64,000 nt of DNA. It comes from Candidatus Gastranaerophilales bacterium. Lineage in GTDB: Bacteria; Cyanobacteriota; Vampirovibrionia; Gastranaerophilales; Gastranaerophilaceae. A program made the position numbers and the translations under genes. Shown piece by piece: positions 1-8,383 of this stretch. The stretch is taken from positions 1 through 64,000 of the forward strand of contig CALUTO010000011.1 of assembly GCA_944323735.1 (NCBI GenBank), read 5' to 3'. Below the pieces are notes generated by a model, which searched no databases, was not told where the DNA came from, and saw only the letters and a list, made by a program, of their open reading frames with translations. The number at the start of each line of letters is the position of its first letter. Positions within the stretch are counted from its first letter, which is position 1.

Positions 1-63
1 TAAAGACTGCTTGCGGCGAAACTACTTGGCGGGGGACCGCCTGGGAAGATAGCTAGTTGCCAG
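1..63 (+). rRNA. rrf: 5S ribosomal RNA, 3' part (cut by window start)
   Basis: The first 63 bases align by eye to the 3' half of cyanobacterial 5S rRNA: the TGCGGCGAAACTAC segment, a GGCGG/CCGCC stem closing a GGGA loop, the GAAGATAGCTAG stretch and a GTTGCCAG end matching the usual CGACGCCAG. The 5' half lies outside the window, so this is probably the tail of an rRNA operon. An intrinsic terminator follows within 15 bases. The 3' end is placed at the last base of GCCAG, plus or minus two. Confidence 0.8.
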
Positions 64-77
64 AATCTAATTTTAGC

Positions 78-115
78 AAAAAGGATTTTTTGAGATATTC
101 AAAGAATCCTTTTTT
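78..115 (+). terminator. Intrinsic terminator after 5S rRNA
   Basis: AAAAAGGATT pairs with AATCCTTTTT across a 17-base loop and ends in a T run. It sits 15 bases after the 5S end and would end the rRNA transcript. It is repeated unchanged at 324-361 and 570-607. Confidence 0.8.
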
Positions 116-187
116 GTTGCAGGAATATTTAGTTTAGAAGTATGGGGCTCGTAAAAAACTGAAAATTTGTCAGTTTTTTGCAAAATT

Positions 188-309
188 ATCTCGAACACGG
201 TCGTAAAGACTGCCTCCATTCAAAACTTGACATTTAGTCAACTTTTGAACGGAGTCCTTGGCGAAACTACTTGGCGGGGGAGTGCCTTGCGAAGATAGCT
301 AGTTGCCAG
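188..309 (+). pseudogene. 5S rRNA-like pseudogene copy 1, split by a palindrome
   Basis: TCTCGAACACGG and the following GTAAAGACTGC match 5S loop and helix III sequence, and the tail CGAAACTACTTGG to GTTGCCAG matches the real 5S upstream. Between them, at 214-254, lies a 41-base palindrome: 18-position arms with two mismatches and a 5-base loop. No sequence able to pair with the 3' end is seen upstream, so the 5' arm of helix I is missing. The GGCGG/CCGCC stem is degraded to GGCGG/GTGCC. A functional 5S is unlikely, but a stable structured RNA is possible. Confidence 0.65.
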
Positions 310-323
310 AATCTAATTTTAGC

Positions 324-361
324 AAAAAGGATTTTTTGAGATATTCAAAGAATCCTTTTTT
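324..361 (+). terminator. Intrinsic terminator, repeat unit 1
   Basis: Same hairpin and T run as the terminator at 78-115, shifted by exactly 246 bases. Confidence 0.75.
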
Positions 362-433
362 GTTGCAGGAATATTTAGTTTAGAAGTATGGGGCTCGTAA
401 AAAACTGAAAATTTGTCAGTTTTTTGCAAAATT

Positions 434-555
434 ATCTCGAACACGGTCGTAAAGACTGCCTCCATTCAAAACTTGACATTTAGTCAACTTTTGAACGGAG
501 TCCTTGGCGAAACTACTTGGCGGGGGAGTGCCTTGCGAAGATAGCTAGTTGCCAG
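434..555 (+). pseudogene. 5S rRNA-like pseudogene copy 2, split by a palindrome
   Basis: Second copy of the interrupted 5S segment, 246 bases after copy 1, with the palindrome at 460-500. It differs from the true 5S in the same places as copy 1, so the palindrome was inserted before the tandem duplication. Confidence 0.65.
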
Positions 556-569
556 AATCTAATTTTAGC

Positions 570-607
570 AAAAAGGATTTTTTGAGATATTCAAAGAATC
601 CTTTTTT
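570..607 (+). terminator. Intrinsic terminator, repeat unit 2
   Basis: Third copy of the AAAAAGGATT/AATCCTTTTT hairpin with T run. The 611-779 stretch after it holds no gene; only a GCTGAATAT/ATATTCAGC inverted repeat (about 611-666) is visible. Confidence 0.75.
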
Positions 608-779
608 GTTGCTGAATATATAATTTAATGCTAACCTGCTGACTCTCAACAAAACTAATATTCAGCTAACATTTTTGTATTGCTATCTCCGGTACATCCG
701 TAATGAAAGCCAATTCAAACATGAAATTGCTACCAAACTGATTTTGTATAAAGATTTTATTAAAATTTATCCATTTTTA

Positions 780-808
780 TTGACATAATGTTATGAAAAA
801 AATATGCT
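780..808 (+). promoter_or_regulatory. Sigma-70-type promoter for the glutamate synthase operon
   Basis: TTGACA (780-785), a 17-base spacer, then TATGCT (803-808), 38 bases before the first gene. This is one of the best consensus matches in the window. I did not find an NtcA-type GTA-N8-TAC site next to it. Confidence 0.75.
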
Positions 809-846
809 AGAAGAGCAAAGTGTTTGGAGAGATAAAGAAATAGCCG

Positions 847-1956
847 ATGTGTAGAATAGGTGCCATCAAATCAAAAAAATATTTTCATCCGGTAAAAACG
901 CTCGAACTTATGCGTTCACAGCAAAAGGGTCATGACAATTCGGGTTTTGCATTCGTAATGCAGGATTTAGGAGGAATTTTTGAAGGATATAAAGATTTAC
1001 CAACTCTGTCTATGGCATGTACAAACGATGGTATGCACATTGCTGAGGATATTTTGCATTCAATCGGATTTGTCAGGGTAATGCAATGGACACCGGATAT
1101 TCATCCTGATATCGAGGGGTTAAATATAAAACCTATGCCGAATTATGTTTTTGAGGTGTTTAATTATCCCCGTTCGTACAAATATGCACCACAGTCAGAA
1201 AAAGAAGATTTGCTGATAGATACAAGGCTGAAACTCAGAAAGGCACTTGAAGAAGCTGATGAAGGATATGTATATTCATTCTGGCCGGATGTTTTAACCT
1301 TGAAAGAAATCGGTGACCCGAGAGATATCGGTACATATTTTGGTTTGTGGGAAGAAAACTCTGACTTTACGGCAAAAATTATTACAGCCCAGTGCCGCCA
1401 GAATACAAACTATGACATTGTACGATATGCTGCTCATCCTTTCTTTTTACAGGGCTATACAGCTCTTGTAAACGGAGAAAATACTTTTTATGAAAAGAAT
1501 AAGCTTTTTCAGCAGAGCCTTTATAAAGGGTATATAGGCTTTGAAAGTGATTCACAGTGCTTTTTGTACACACTGCATTATATAAATAAAATATTGAAAT
1601 GGCCGCTCAAGTATTTTAAACATGTAATTACTCCGCTGCCATATGATGAAATTACAGAGAGGGCAGACAGAGATATTTTGTTGAAAATAAAAGCCTCATT
1701 AGCTCATCTTGAAATCAACGGGCCTAACGCAATGATAGGCGTCACTCCTGACGGTACACTGTTTACGGTCTGCGATTCCAAAAAACTGAGACCGGTTGTT
1801 GTAGGCGGTGATGATGATACGGTTATTATTACGTCAGAAGTCACCGGTATAAATGAAGTTATTCCGAACCGTGATATCTCTTGTGATATTTATCCAAATG
1901 AGCGGGAAATGGTTGTTATAGACAATAATTTGAATATTGAAAGGTGGCAACAATAG
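847..1956 (+). CDS. Glutamate synthase, class II glutamine amidotransferase subunit
   Basis: This 369-residue protein begins Met-Cys-Arg-Ile-Gly, so removal of Met exposes an N-terminal Cys, the nucleophile of class II (Ntn) glutamine amidotransferases. The GHDNSG segment near residue 29 fits the conserved substrate region. It should release ammonia from glutamine and channel it to the FMN subunit encoded next. In classical bacterial GltB this is only the first domain of a 1500-residue chain; here it is a separate protein, as in archaeal-type three-part glutamate synthases. The gene follows a strong promoter and overlaps the next gene by 13 bases, so the two are translationally coupled. The GGAGA ribosome binding site lies rather far upstream (826-830). 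The assignment rests on the N-terminus and on the two neighbours. Confidence 0.85.
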   Translation: MCRIGAIKSKKYFHPVKTLELMRSQQKGHDNSGFAFVMQDLGGIFEGYKDLPTLSMACTNDGMHIAEDILHSIGFVRVMQWTPDIHPDIEGLNIKPMPNYVFEVFNYPRSYKYAPQSEKEDLLIDTRLKLRKALEEADEGYVYSFWPDVLTLKEIGDPRDIGTYFGLWEENSDFTAKIITAQCRQNTNYDIVRYAAHPFFLQGYTALVNGENTFYEKNKLFQQSLYKGYIGFESDSQCFLYTLHYINKILKWPLKYFKHVITPLPYDEITERADRDILLKIKASLAHLEINGPNAMIGVTPDGTLFTVCDSKKLRPVVVGGDDDTVIITSEVTGINEVIPNRDISCDIYPNEREMVVIDNNLNIERWQQ

Positions 1957-3599
1957 ATACACGTATTGTAAAAACAAATGACATATCAAAAGACGACTTG
2001 ATGTGGCAGATAGAATATAATCCTCAAAGGTGCACACTCTGCGGAAAATGTGCTGCTGCCTGTACATTTAACGCTATAAAGCCTGACGTTGAAAGACGAA
2101 GAAAGGTATACAGCGAAGGTTCAGAGCCGAAACCGAATGTAAAATGGATAACAGAGCCTGTTATAAAACAGATTGTCAGAACAAATAAAAATTGTGTCGG
2201 CTGCGGCATGTGCGCAAAAGTTTGTCCGAATGAGGCGATTAAGCCTGTTTATAATGATAAACACCGTATGAATGTAAAATACAGGGCCGAAAATGCGGAT
2301 TCTCCAAAAAGAGGCGGCCGCACAAACCTCCATACGGAAGGCCGCACGCTTGATAAAATAAAAATCGGACGAATTTCCCAGATGACTGACCCGTCTTTGG
2401 ATGCACAAAGACATACGTTTGACCTGCTTGCGCCGTTTGGACGGGTGCTTCCTCCGGAACAGCTTCCTTTCGTGGTAAAAGACGGTGAGCTTAAAATCTC
2501 GCAAAACGGGCCCCAAACAAGATGGATATATCCGATTATAATAGGTGATATGTCAATCGGTGCTTTGTCTACGAGAATGTGGGAGGCTGTTGCGATTGCT
2601 ACTGCATATTTAAATGAAGTTGTCGGACTTCCTGTCAGAATGTGCAGCGGTGAAGGCGGAATGCCTTTAAAACTCCTAAAATCAAGATATTTAAAATACA
2701 TGATTTTACAGATTGCATCAGGTCATTTTGGCTGGGACAGAATTATAAATACAATGCCGGAAATGATTGAAGATCCGGCAGGTGTTCTTATAAAAATTGG
2801 ACAGGGAGCAAAACCAGGCGACGGCGGACTGTTGCTTGCAAAAAAAGTTGTGCGTCATATTCAGGAAATCAGAGGCGTTCCAAAATCGGACTTGTTGTCT
2901 CCTCCTAATCATCAGGGGTTGTATTCCATTGAAGAAAGCGTTCAGAAGATGTTTCTTTCGATGAACTCAGCTTTTAAATTCAGAGTACCTGTGGCAATTA
3001 AAGTTGCAGCCTCAACTACCAGCGTAAGCGTCTACAACAATCTGCTGCGCGACCCTTATAATATTGTCGGTGGATTTTTCTTAGACGGTATTGCTGGCGG
3101 AACAGGAGCTGCGCATGAAGTGTCTCTTGACCATACCGGTCATCCTATTGTATCAAGGCTTCGTGACTGTTATCTTGCTGCAGTTCATCAGGGCAAACAG
3201 GGACAAATCCCGCTCTGGGCTGCCGGAGGTATAGGAATGAACGGAACGCTTGCTGCGGATGCGTTTAAAATGATATGTCTCGGTGCAAACGGTGTATTCA
3301 CCGGTAAATTGATACTTCAAATAGCAGGCTGTGTAGGCAATGACTACGGAAAATGCAATGCCTGCAATACAGGTTTGTGTCCTGTCGGCATAACAACCCA
3401 GAACAGAACGCTTGTGGACAGGCTGGATGTTGATAAAGTTGCCGAAAATATTGTGAACTATTTTATTGCGACTAATACCGAATTGAAAAAGCTTATGGCA
3501 CCTATCGGAAATAGTTCTCTGCCGGTCGGTCGTTCGGACGCACTTGTCACTGTTGACAAAAATGTTGCAACAAGACTTGAAATTCAGCATGTCTGCTAG
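1944..3599 (+). CDS. gltB: Glutamate synthase, ferredoxin-FMN central subunit
   Basis: At 551 residues this is the catalytic FMN part of glutamate synthase, which turns 2-oxoglutarate plus ammonia into glutamate. Residues 30-40 (CTLCGKCAAAC) and 84-94 (CVGCGMCAKVC) are two CxxCxxCxxxC 4Fe-4S motifs. The FMN barrel follows (about 170-500) with GQGAKPGDGG, SPPNHQGLYSIE and AGGTGAA motifs. Cys 471, 474 and 479 (KCNACNTGLCPVGITTQ) are the 3Fe-4S ligands next to the flavin. The start is uncertain: GTG at 1944 gives the longest frame, but the strong AAAGGTGG at 1941-1948 overlaps it. The next candidate is ATG at 2001 (Met20), 10 residues before the first Cys. The gene overlaps the amidotransferase gene and is 9 bases from the third subunit. 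Confidence 0.9.
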   Translation: MATIDTRIVKTNDISKDDLMWQIEYNPQRCTLCGKCAAACTFNAIKPDVERRRKVYSEGSEPKPNVKWITEPVIKQIVRTNKNCVGCGMCAKVCPNEAIKPVYNDKHRMNVKYRAENADSPKRGGRTNLHTEGRTLDKIKIGRISQMTDPSLDAQRHTFDLLAPFGRVLPPEQLPFVVKDGELKISQNGPQTRWIYPIIIGDMSIGALSTRMWEAVAIATAYLNEVVGLPVRMCSGEGGMPLKLLKSRYLKYMILQIASGHFGWDRIINTMPEMIEDPAGVLIKIGQGAKPGDGGLLLAKKVVRHIQEIRGVPKSDLLSPPNHQGLYSIEESVQKMFLSMNSAFKFRVPVAIKVAASTTSVSVYNNLLRDPYNIVGGFFLDGIAGGTGAAHEVSLDHTGHPIVSRLRDCYLAAVHQGKQGQIPLWAAGGIGMNGTLAADAFKMICLGANGVFTGKLILQIAGCVGNDYGKCNACNTGLCPVGITTQNRTLVDRLDVDKVAENIVNYFIATNTELKKLMAPIGNSSLPVGRSDALVTVDKNVATRLEIQHVC

Positions 3600-3608
3600 G
3601 AATTAAAT

Positions 3609-5948
3609 ATGAGTAATAAATTTATAATAAACAGTTTAATGGACAACAAAAGGCTCTCAACACAGGAGCTTCTGCAGCTTATTTATGAAAAAATAAATGA
3701 AGGATTTACGGAATTTGAGATAACAGCTTCAGGACAGCACAATATTGGCGGGCCATTGTGGACAAATGACGGTTCTCCTCTGGAATTTGATGTAAAAAAT
3801 CCCGGTCAGCGTGTAGGTTCTATGGGAATGCCCGGTACAAAAATTGTTGTGGAAGGTTCTGCGCCTGCAGATGTCGGCTGGTTGAATTCCGGTGCTGAAA
3901 TTATAGTAAAAGGAGACGGCGGAGACACTACAGCTCACTGCGCCGCAAGCGGAAAAATTTATATAGGCGGACGTGTAGGAGCACGCTCCGGCGCATTAAT
4001 GAAACATGACCCGAAATACCCGGCGCCGGAGTTCTGGGTTTTAAAAAACACCGGTTCTTTTTCGTTTGAGTTTATGGGCGGCGGTACGGCTGTTGTTTGC
4101 GGTGCGGGCTGCGAAAATTTGGAATCTGTGCTAGGAAGCCGTTCATGTGTCGGTATGGTCGGAGGCACTATTTATTTCAGGGGTAAAGTAAAAGACCTGT
4201 CATCCGATGTGTATATTGTTGATTTAGATGACAATGACAAACAGTTCCTTTTTGACGGGCTTGTTGATTTTCTTGAAAAAATAGACAGAACGGATTTGCT
4301 GGACAGTCTTTCAGATTTTTCCCAATGGATGAAAATAGTTGCAAAATCTTATGACGAAAGAAAATCAAATCATCTTATTCCCATAAAAGATTTCAGAAAA
4401 AACAACTGGGTTGAGGGCGGTATATTTTCAGATGTATATGAAGACGATTTTGAAGTTGCGCCCATTGTTGCAAAAGGTGTGCACCGTCTGAGATATCCGG
4501 TCTGGGAAAATTCAGCAATGACTGCTCCGTGTGAAAACCATTGTCCTATCGGTATTCCCACACAAAAAAGAATAGATTTGATTAGAAAAGGAAAACTTAA
4601 AGAGGCGATTGAGCTGGTCTTTAACTATAGTCCGTTTCCTGCGTCGGTTTGCGGAAAATTGTGTCCTAATTTGTGTATGGAAGAATGCAGCAGAGGATAT
4701 GTCGACGAGCATATAAAAGTTTCTGATTTAGGCATAATGAGCCGTGATGTGATTGCACCGTCTTTTCCTACCACAAAAGCAGAAAAAGTTGCGGTAATCG
4801 GTGCCGGTGCAGCAGGGCTTGCGGCTGCATGGCAATTAAAAATGAGGGGATACAGTGTACAGGTATTTGATGAGGATACGGAAATCGGAGGAAAACTCCG
4901 TCAGGTTATACCCGTTGAAAGGCTACCTAAAGAATATCTCGACAAGGAACTCGGCAGATTAAAAACCTCCGGTATAAATTTTACACTCGGACATCGTGTT
5001 GATGCAGAAGTCTTTGGCAAAATAAACGAATATTTCGATGCAGTTATTATTGCCTGCGGTGCACATAACCCTGTTGTTATTCCGTTTGAAGGGAACGAAA
5101 AGCTGGTTAAAGGACTGGAGTTTTTAAAACGGATTAACAGAGGTGAGCATCCTGAAATCGGGAAGCGTGTAGTAATAATCGGAGCAGGAAATGCAGCAAT
5201 GGATGTTGTTACAGGCGCATACAAAATGGGAGCAGAGCATGTAACTGCAATAGATATTCAAAAACCGGCGGCGTTTGATAAAGAAATTGAACACGCAAAA
5301 TCACTGGGTGCGGAAATTTTATATCCCTGCTTTACTGAAAAAGTTACTGATGATGGCGTCTATTTAAAAGACGGAAGATTTTTGCCCGCCGATACCGTAA
5401 TAATTTCAATAGGCGACAGACCGGACTTTGGATTTTTAAATCCGGAATACCTGGATGAGCGTGGTTTTGTAAAACTTGATGAATACAAAAGAAGTGAAAT
5501 AAATCCAAAGGTTTTCCTTGCCGGAGATGCTATAAAACAGGGGCTTTTTACAAATGCAATTGCAGAAGGCAATCATGCGGCAGAAAATGTAGTACACATG
5601 TTTAAAGGGGAGTCATTGGATACATTTACAAAAGCCCCCCAATTACCTAGAGACAGGGTAAAAACAGAGTATTATCAGGGGCTTTCTGCTCCTGCCGTGC
5701 AAAAAATAGAAGCGTGGGATGAAAAAGACAGGTGTATGAGCTGCGGATTGTGCAGGGATTGTGAATTTTGCCTGAATGCTTGTCCGGAGCAGGCAATTTC
5801 AAAATACACTGATGCAAACGGAAACACTATATATGTATCTAACGAAGAGAGATGTATCGGCTGCGGAATATGCGCAGGAGTCTGTCCGTGCGGTATATGG
5901 ACAATGAAGGATAATTTTGAGAATATAGATGAGCTTGCAAGTATTTAA
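3609..5948 (+). CDS. Glutamate synthase GXGXG domain fused to NADPH oxidoreductase
   Basis: The 779-residue protein combines two usually separate parts. Residues 1-245 form the Gly-rich GXGXG beta-helix of the large-subunit C-terminus (GAEIIVKGDGGD, GGRVGARSGA). Residues 300-780 are GltD-like: an N-terminal iron-sulfur region (Cys 308, 312, 348, 352, 356, 360), an FAD site GAGAAG at 398-403, a second nucleotide site IIGAGNAAMD at about 523-532 for NADPH, and a C-terminal pair of 4Fe-4S clusters (CMSCGLCRDC and CIGCGICAGVC). It would feed electrons from NAD(P)H to the FMN subunit. AGGA overlaps the upstream stop and the spacing fits, so this is the last gene of the three-gene operon. The fusion and the extra C-terminal ferredoxin are not standard for Gram-negative GltD. 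Confidence 0.88.
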   Translation: MSNKFIINSLMDNKRLSTQELLQLIYEKINEGFTEFEITASGQHNIGGPLWTNDGSPLEFDVKNPGQRVGSMGMPGTKIVVEGSAPADVGWLNSGAEIIVKGDGGDTTAHCAASGKIYIGGRVGARSGALMKHDPKYPAPEFWVLKNTGSFSFEFMGGGTAVVCGAGCENLESVLGSRSCVGMVGGTIYFRGKVKDLSSDVYIVDLDDNDKQFLFDGLVDFLEKIDRTDLLDSLSDFSQWMKIVAKSYDERKSNHLIPIKDFRKNNWVEGGIFSDVYEDDFEVAPIVAKGVHRLRYPVWENSAMTAPCENHCPIGIPTQKRIDLIRKGKLKEAIELVFNYSPFPASVCGKLCPNLCMEECSRGYVDEHIKVSDLGIMSRDVIAPSFPTTKAEKVAVIGAGAAGLAAAWQLKMRGYSVQVFDEDTEIGGKLRQVIPVERLPKEYLDKELGRLKTSGINFTLGHRVDAEVFGKINEYFDAVIIACGAHNPVVIPFEGNEKLVKGLEFLKRINRGEHPEIGKRVVIIGAGNAAMDVVTGAYKMGAEHVTAIDIQKPAAFDKEIEHAKSLGAEILYPCFTEKVTDDGVYLKDGRFLPADTVIISIGDRPDFGFLNPEYLDERGFVKLDEYKRSEINPKVFLAGDAIKQGLFTNAIAEGNHAAENVVHMFKGESLDTFTKAPQLPRDRVKTEYYQGLSAPAVQKIEAWDEKDRCMSCGLCRDCEFCLNACPEQAISKYTDANGNTIYVSNEERCIGCGICAGVCPCGIWTMKDNFENIDELASI

Positions 5949-5955
5949 AAAAAGT

Positions 5956-5984
5956 TTGCACATATAGTACATTGATGTTAATAT
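5956..5984 (+). promoter_or_regulatory. Probable promoter for topA-aroE
   Basis: TTGCAC (5956-5961), 17-base spacer, TAATAT (5979-5984), about 50 bases before topA. No hairpin terminator is visible between the glutamate synthase operon and this promoter. Confidence 0.5.
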
Positions 5985-6034
5985 CTAGAATTAGACACAA
6001 TCAGTTTGACTCAACCGGTAAATAGAAATTTCAG

Positions 6035-8383
6035 ATGGCAAGAAAAAGTGCAGCGTTAGAGAAAGACGCACAGGAAGAAATTAAACACGAAAAAAAGAAA
6101 ACGTCTAAATCAAAGACGGCTTCATCAAAAACAAACAAGACTTCTAAAGGGAAAGTGCTTGTTATTGTTGAGTCTCCTGCTAAATCCAAAACTATAAAAA
6201 AAATACTCGGCGATGATTATCAGATTGAAGCAAGTTACGGTCATATAAGAGATTTTCCTCCTAAAGTTTTGGGGTTTGATGTAAACAAAAATTTCGAGCC
6301 GTCTTTTATTGTTATTCCTGAAAAAAAGCTGGTTGTGAAAAAGTTAAATGAACTGGCTCAAAAGTCTGACAAAGTCTATCTGGCATCCGACCCTGACCGT
6401 GAAGGAGAGGCGATAGCCTGGCATGTGAGACAGGTTCTTGAGGTTCCGGATGATAAAATTTGCCGTATTGAGTTTAATGAAATTACACCCAAAGCAATTA
6501 AAAATGCCGTAGAGCATTCACGGGATATAGACATGCAGCGGGTTAAGGCACAGCAAACAAGACAAATTCTGGATAGGCTGGTGGGTTATAAAATCAGCCC
6601 TGTGCTCTGGGAAAAAATGAGAAATTACAGATTGTCTGCAGGACGGGTTCAGAGTGTTGCACTGCGGATGATTTGTGAAAGAGAAGATGAGATTGAGGCA
6701 TTTGTTCCCGTCGAATACTGGTCAATAAGTGCAGATTTGAAAAAGGGCAGTACTTCTTTCAGTGCGGAACTTCAAAAGTATAAAGACAAAAAAATTGAAA
6801 TAAAAAATGAAGAAGAAGCACAGAAAATAGTAAACGAATTAAATGATAAAAACCTGAAATACGAAGTTTCAAAAGTTGCATACAGGGATACCCAGCGCAA
6901 ACCTTCAGCTCCGTTTATTACTTCCACTCTTCAGCGAGAAGCATCAAGCAAGCTTGGATACGGTGTTTCAAAAACCATGCAGATTGCGCAAAAACTGTAT
7001 GAAGGGGTTGAAATCAACGGTGAGCCTGTAGGGCTTATTACATATATGAGAACTGATTCTGTCAGAATATCAGATGATGCGGTTGCTGCGGCAAAAGATT
7101 TTATAGTCTCTGATTTTGGTGAAAATTATTATCCTGAGATTCCGAACAACTATGTAAAAGGTGCAAAAGGTAAGAATGTGCAGGATGCTCACGAGGCTAT
7201 CAGACCTTCATATATAGAACGTACTCCTGACAGCATAAAGCAGTATCTTTCACCTGAACAGTACAGATTATACAAGCTTATCTGGGCAAGATTTATTTCG
7301 TCACAGATGGCAAATGCGAAAATTAAAAATACATCTGTTGATATAACAGCAGGTGATTATCTCTTTAAAACAGGTACAAGCAAGGTTGTGTTTGACGGAT
7401 TTTTAAAGGTTTATAATGAGTCTGACGATGAACTTGACCAGAGTAAAATTCCTGATTTGGCGCAGGGTGACTCACTTAAGCTTGAAAAAATTAATCCAAA
7501 ACAACATTTTACACAGCCTCCGCCGAGATTTACCGAAGCATCGCTTGTTAAAAATCTTGAAGAATACGGCATAGGTCGTCCGAGTACGTATGCTCCGATT
7601 ATATCCAAAATTCAGCAAAAAGGTTATGTTGAAAAAATAGAAAAAGCTCTTGCGCCGACACTTCTGGGGCGAACACTGTGTAAGCAATTGATTGAGTATT
7701 TTAAAAATATTATGGACTATCAATTTACTGCACAGATGGAAACGAAGCTTGATGATATTGCAGAAGAAAAAGCAGTATGGGTTGATGTACTGAAAGATTT
7801 TTATGAACCGTTTATTAATGTTGTTTCTTCTGCAAAGGACAAAATGCCAAAAGTCCTTATTGAATCTGATGTTACTTGCCCGAATTGCGGAAAGAAAATG
7901 GTTGTGAGAACAAGCAGATACGGAACACAGTTTCTGGGATGTTCCGGATATCCGGAGTGCAAAACAATGATGCCTCTCTCAAAAGAAGGAAAACCTGTTC
8001 AGGTAGATGAGAAAAGTGATGAAAAGTGTGAAAAATGCAATTCTGAAATGATAGTGAAAATCGGTCCATACGGAAAGTATTTGCAATGCACAAATGAAGA
8101 ATGCAATCACAGAAAAAGACTGCTCTTAACAACAGGCGTAAAATGCCCGAAATGCGGACAGGGAGATGTTATTCAGAGAAAGTCAAAATACGGGAAAGTT
8201 TTCTATGGCTGCAGCAAATATCCTGACTGTGACTTTGTTTCCTGGAATGAACCTGTAGATGAAAAATGTCCTGAATGTTCTTCGTATCTTGTTAAAAAAA
8301 TTACAAAAAAAGAGTCAATGCTTCAGTGCTCTAATCCGAATTGTTCATTCTCAAAACCGCTGGAGGCTGAGAATAATGATTAA
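6035..8383 (+). CDS. topA: DNA topoisomerase I
   Basis: Type IA topoisomerase of 782 residues that relaxes negative supercoils. A Lys/Ser/Thr-rich tail fills residues 1-43. The Toprim domain starts at KVLVIVESPAKSKTI and includes SYGHIRDFP and the acidic DPDREGEAIAWH motif. The catalytic Tyr is residue 337 in TYMRTDS. The C-terminus carries four zinc-ribbon units (CPNC...C, CEKC...C, CPKC...C, CPEC...C). The stop overlaps the aroE start by 8 bases, so aroE is probably co-transcribed. The ribosome binding site is weak. The basic N-terminal tail is an addition to the usual family start and may contact DNA. Confidence 0.96.
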   Translation: MARKSAALEKDAQEEIKHEKKKTSKSKTASSKTNKTSKGKVLVIVESPAKSKTIKKILGDDYQIEASYGHIRDFPPKVLGFDVNKNFEPSFIVIPEKKLVVKKLNELAQKSDKVYLASDPDREGEAIAWHVRQVLEVPDDKICRIEFNEITPKAIKNAVEHSRDIDMQRVKAQQTRQILDRLVGYKISPVLWEKMRNYRLSAGRVQSVALRMICEREDEIEAFVPVEYWSISADLKKGSTSFSAELQKYKDKKIEIKNEEEAQKIVNELNDKNLKYEVSKVAYRDTQRKPSAPFITSTLQREASSKLGYGVSKTMQIAQKLYEGVEINGEPVGLITYMRTDSVRISDDAVAAAKDFIVSDFGENYYPEIPNNYVKGAKGKNVQDAHEAIRPSYIERTPDSIKQYLSPEQYRLYKLIWARFISSQMANAKIKNTSVDITAGDYLFKTGTSKVVFDGFLKVYNESDDELDQSKIPDLAQGDSLKLEKINPKQHFTQPPPRFTEASLVKNLEEYGIGRPSTYAPIISKIQQKGYVEKIEKALAPTLLGRTLCKQLIEYFKNIMDYQFTAQMETKLDDIAEEKAVWVDVLKDFYEPFINVVSSAKDKMPKVLIESDVTCPNCGKKMVVRTSRYGTQFLGCSGYPECKTMMPLSKEGKPVQVDEKSDEKCEKCNSEMIVKIGPYGKYLQCTNEECNHRKRLLLTTGVKCPKCGQGDVIQRKSKYGKVFYGCSKYPDCDFVSWNEPVDEKCPECSSYLVKKITKKESMLQCSNPNCSFSKPLEAENND

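Larger units (their letters stand above)
119..610 (+). repeat. Two tandem 246-bp repeats derived from 5S rRNA
   Basis: The units 119-364 and 365-610 match each other with no difference that I can see. Each contains, in order: an AAAAAACTGA/TCAGTTTTTT hairpin (153-179 and 399-425), a 5S-like segment interrupted by a palindrome, and the same terminator that follows the real 5S. The 3' tail (from about 282 and 528) and terminator also match positions 36-118, so the array contains three copies of the tail. It probably arose by unequal duplication at the end of the rRNA operon. Confidence 0.85.

Noticed and set aside
2249-2701. Long minus-strand frames inside the glutamate synthase genes
   Set aside because: They are antisense shadows of conserved coding sequence without start signals.
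8259-8375. Extended N-terminus of shikimate dehydrogenase
   Set aside because: The extra 39 residues read the topA zinc-ribbon region in another frame; the good binding site and family start are at 8376.
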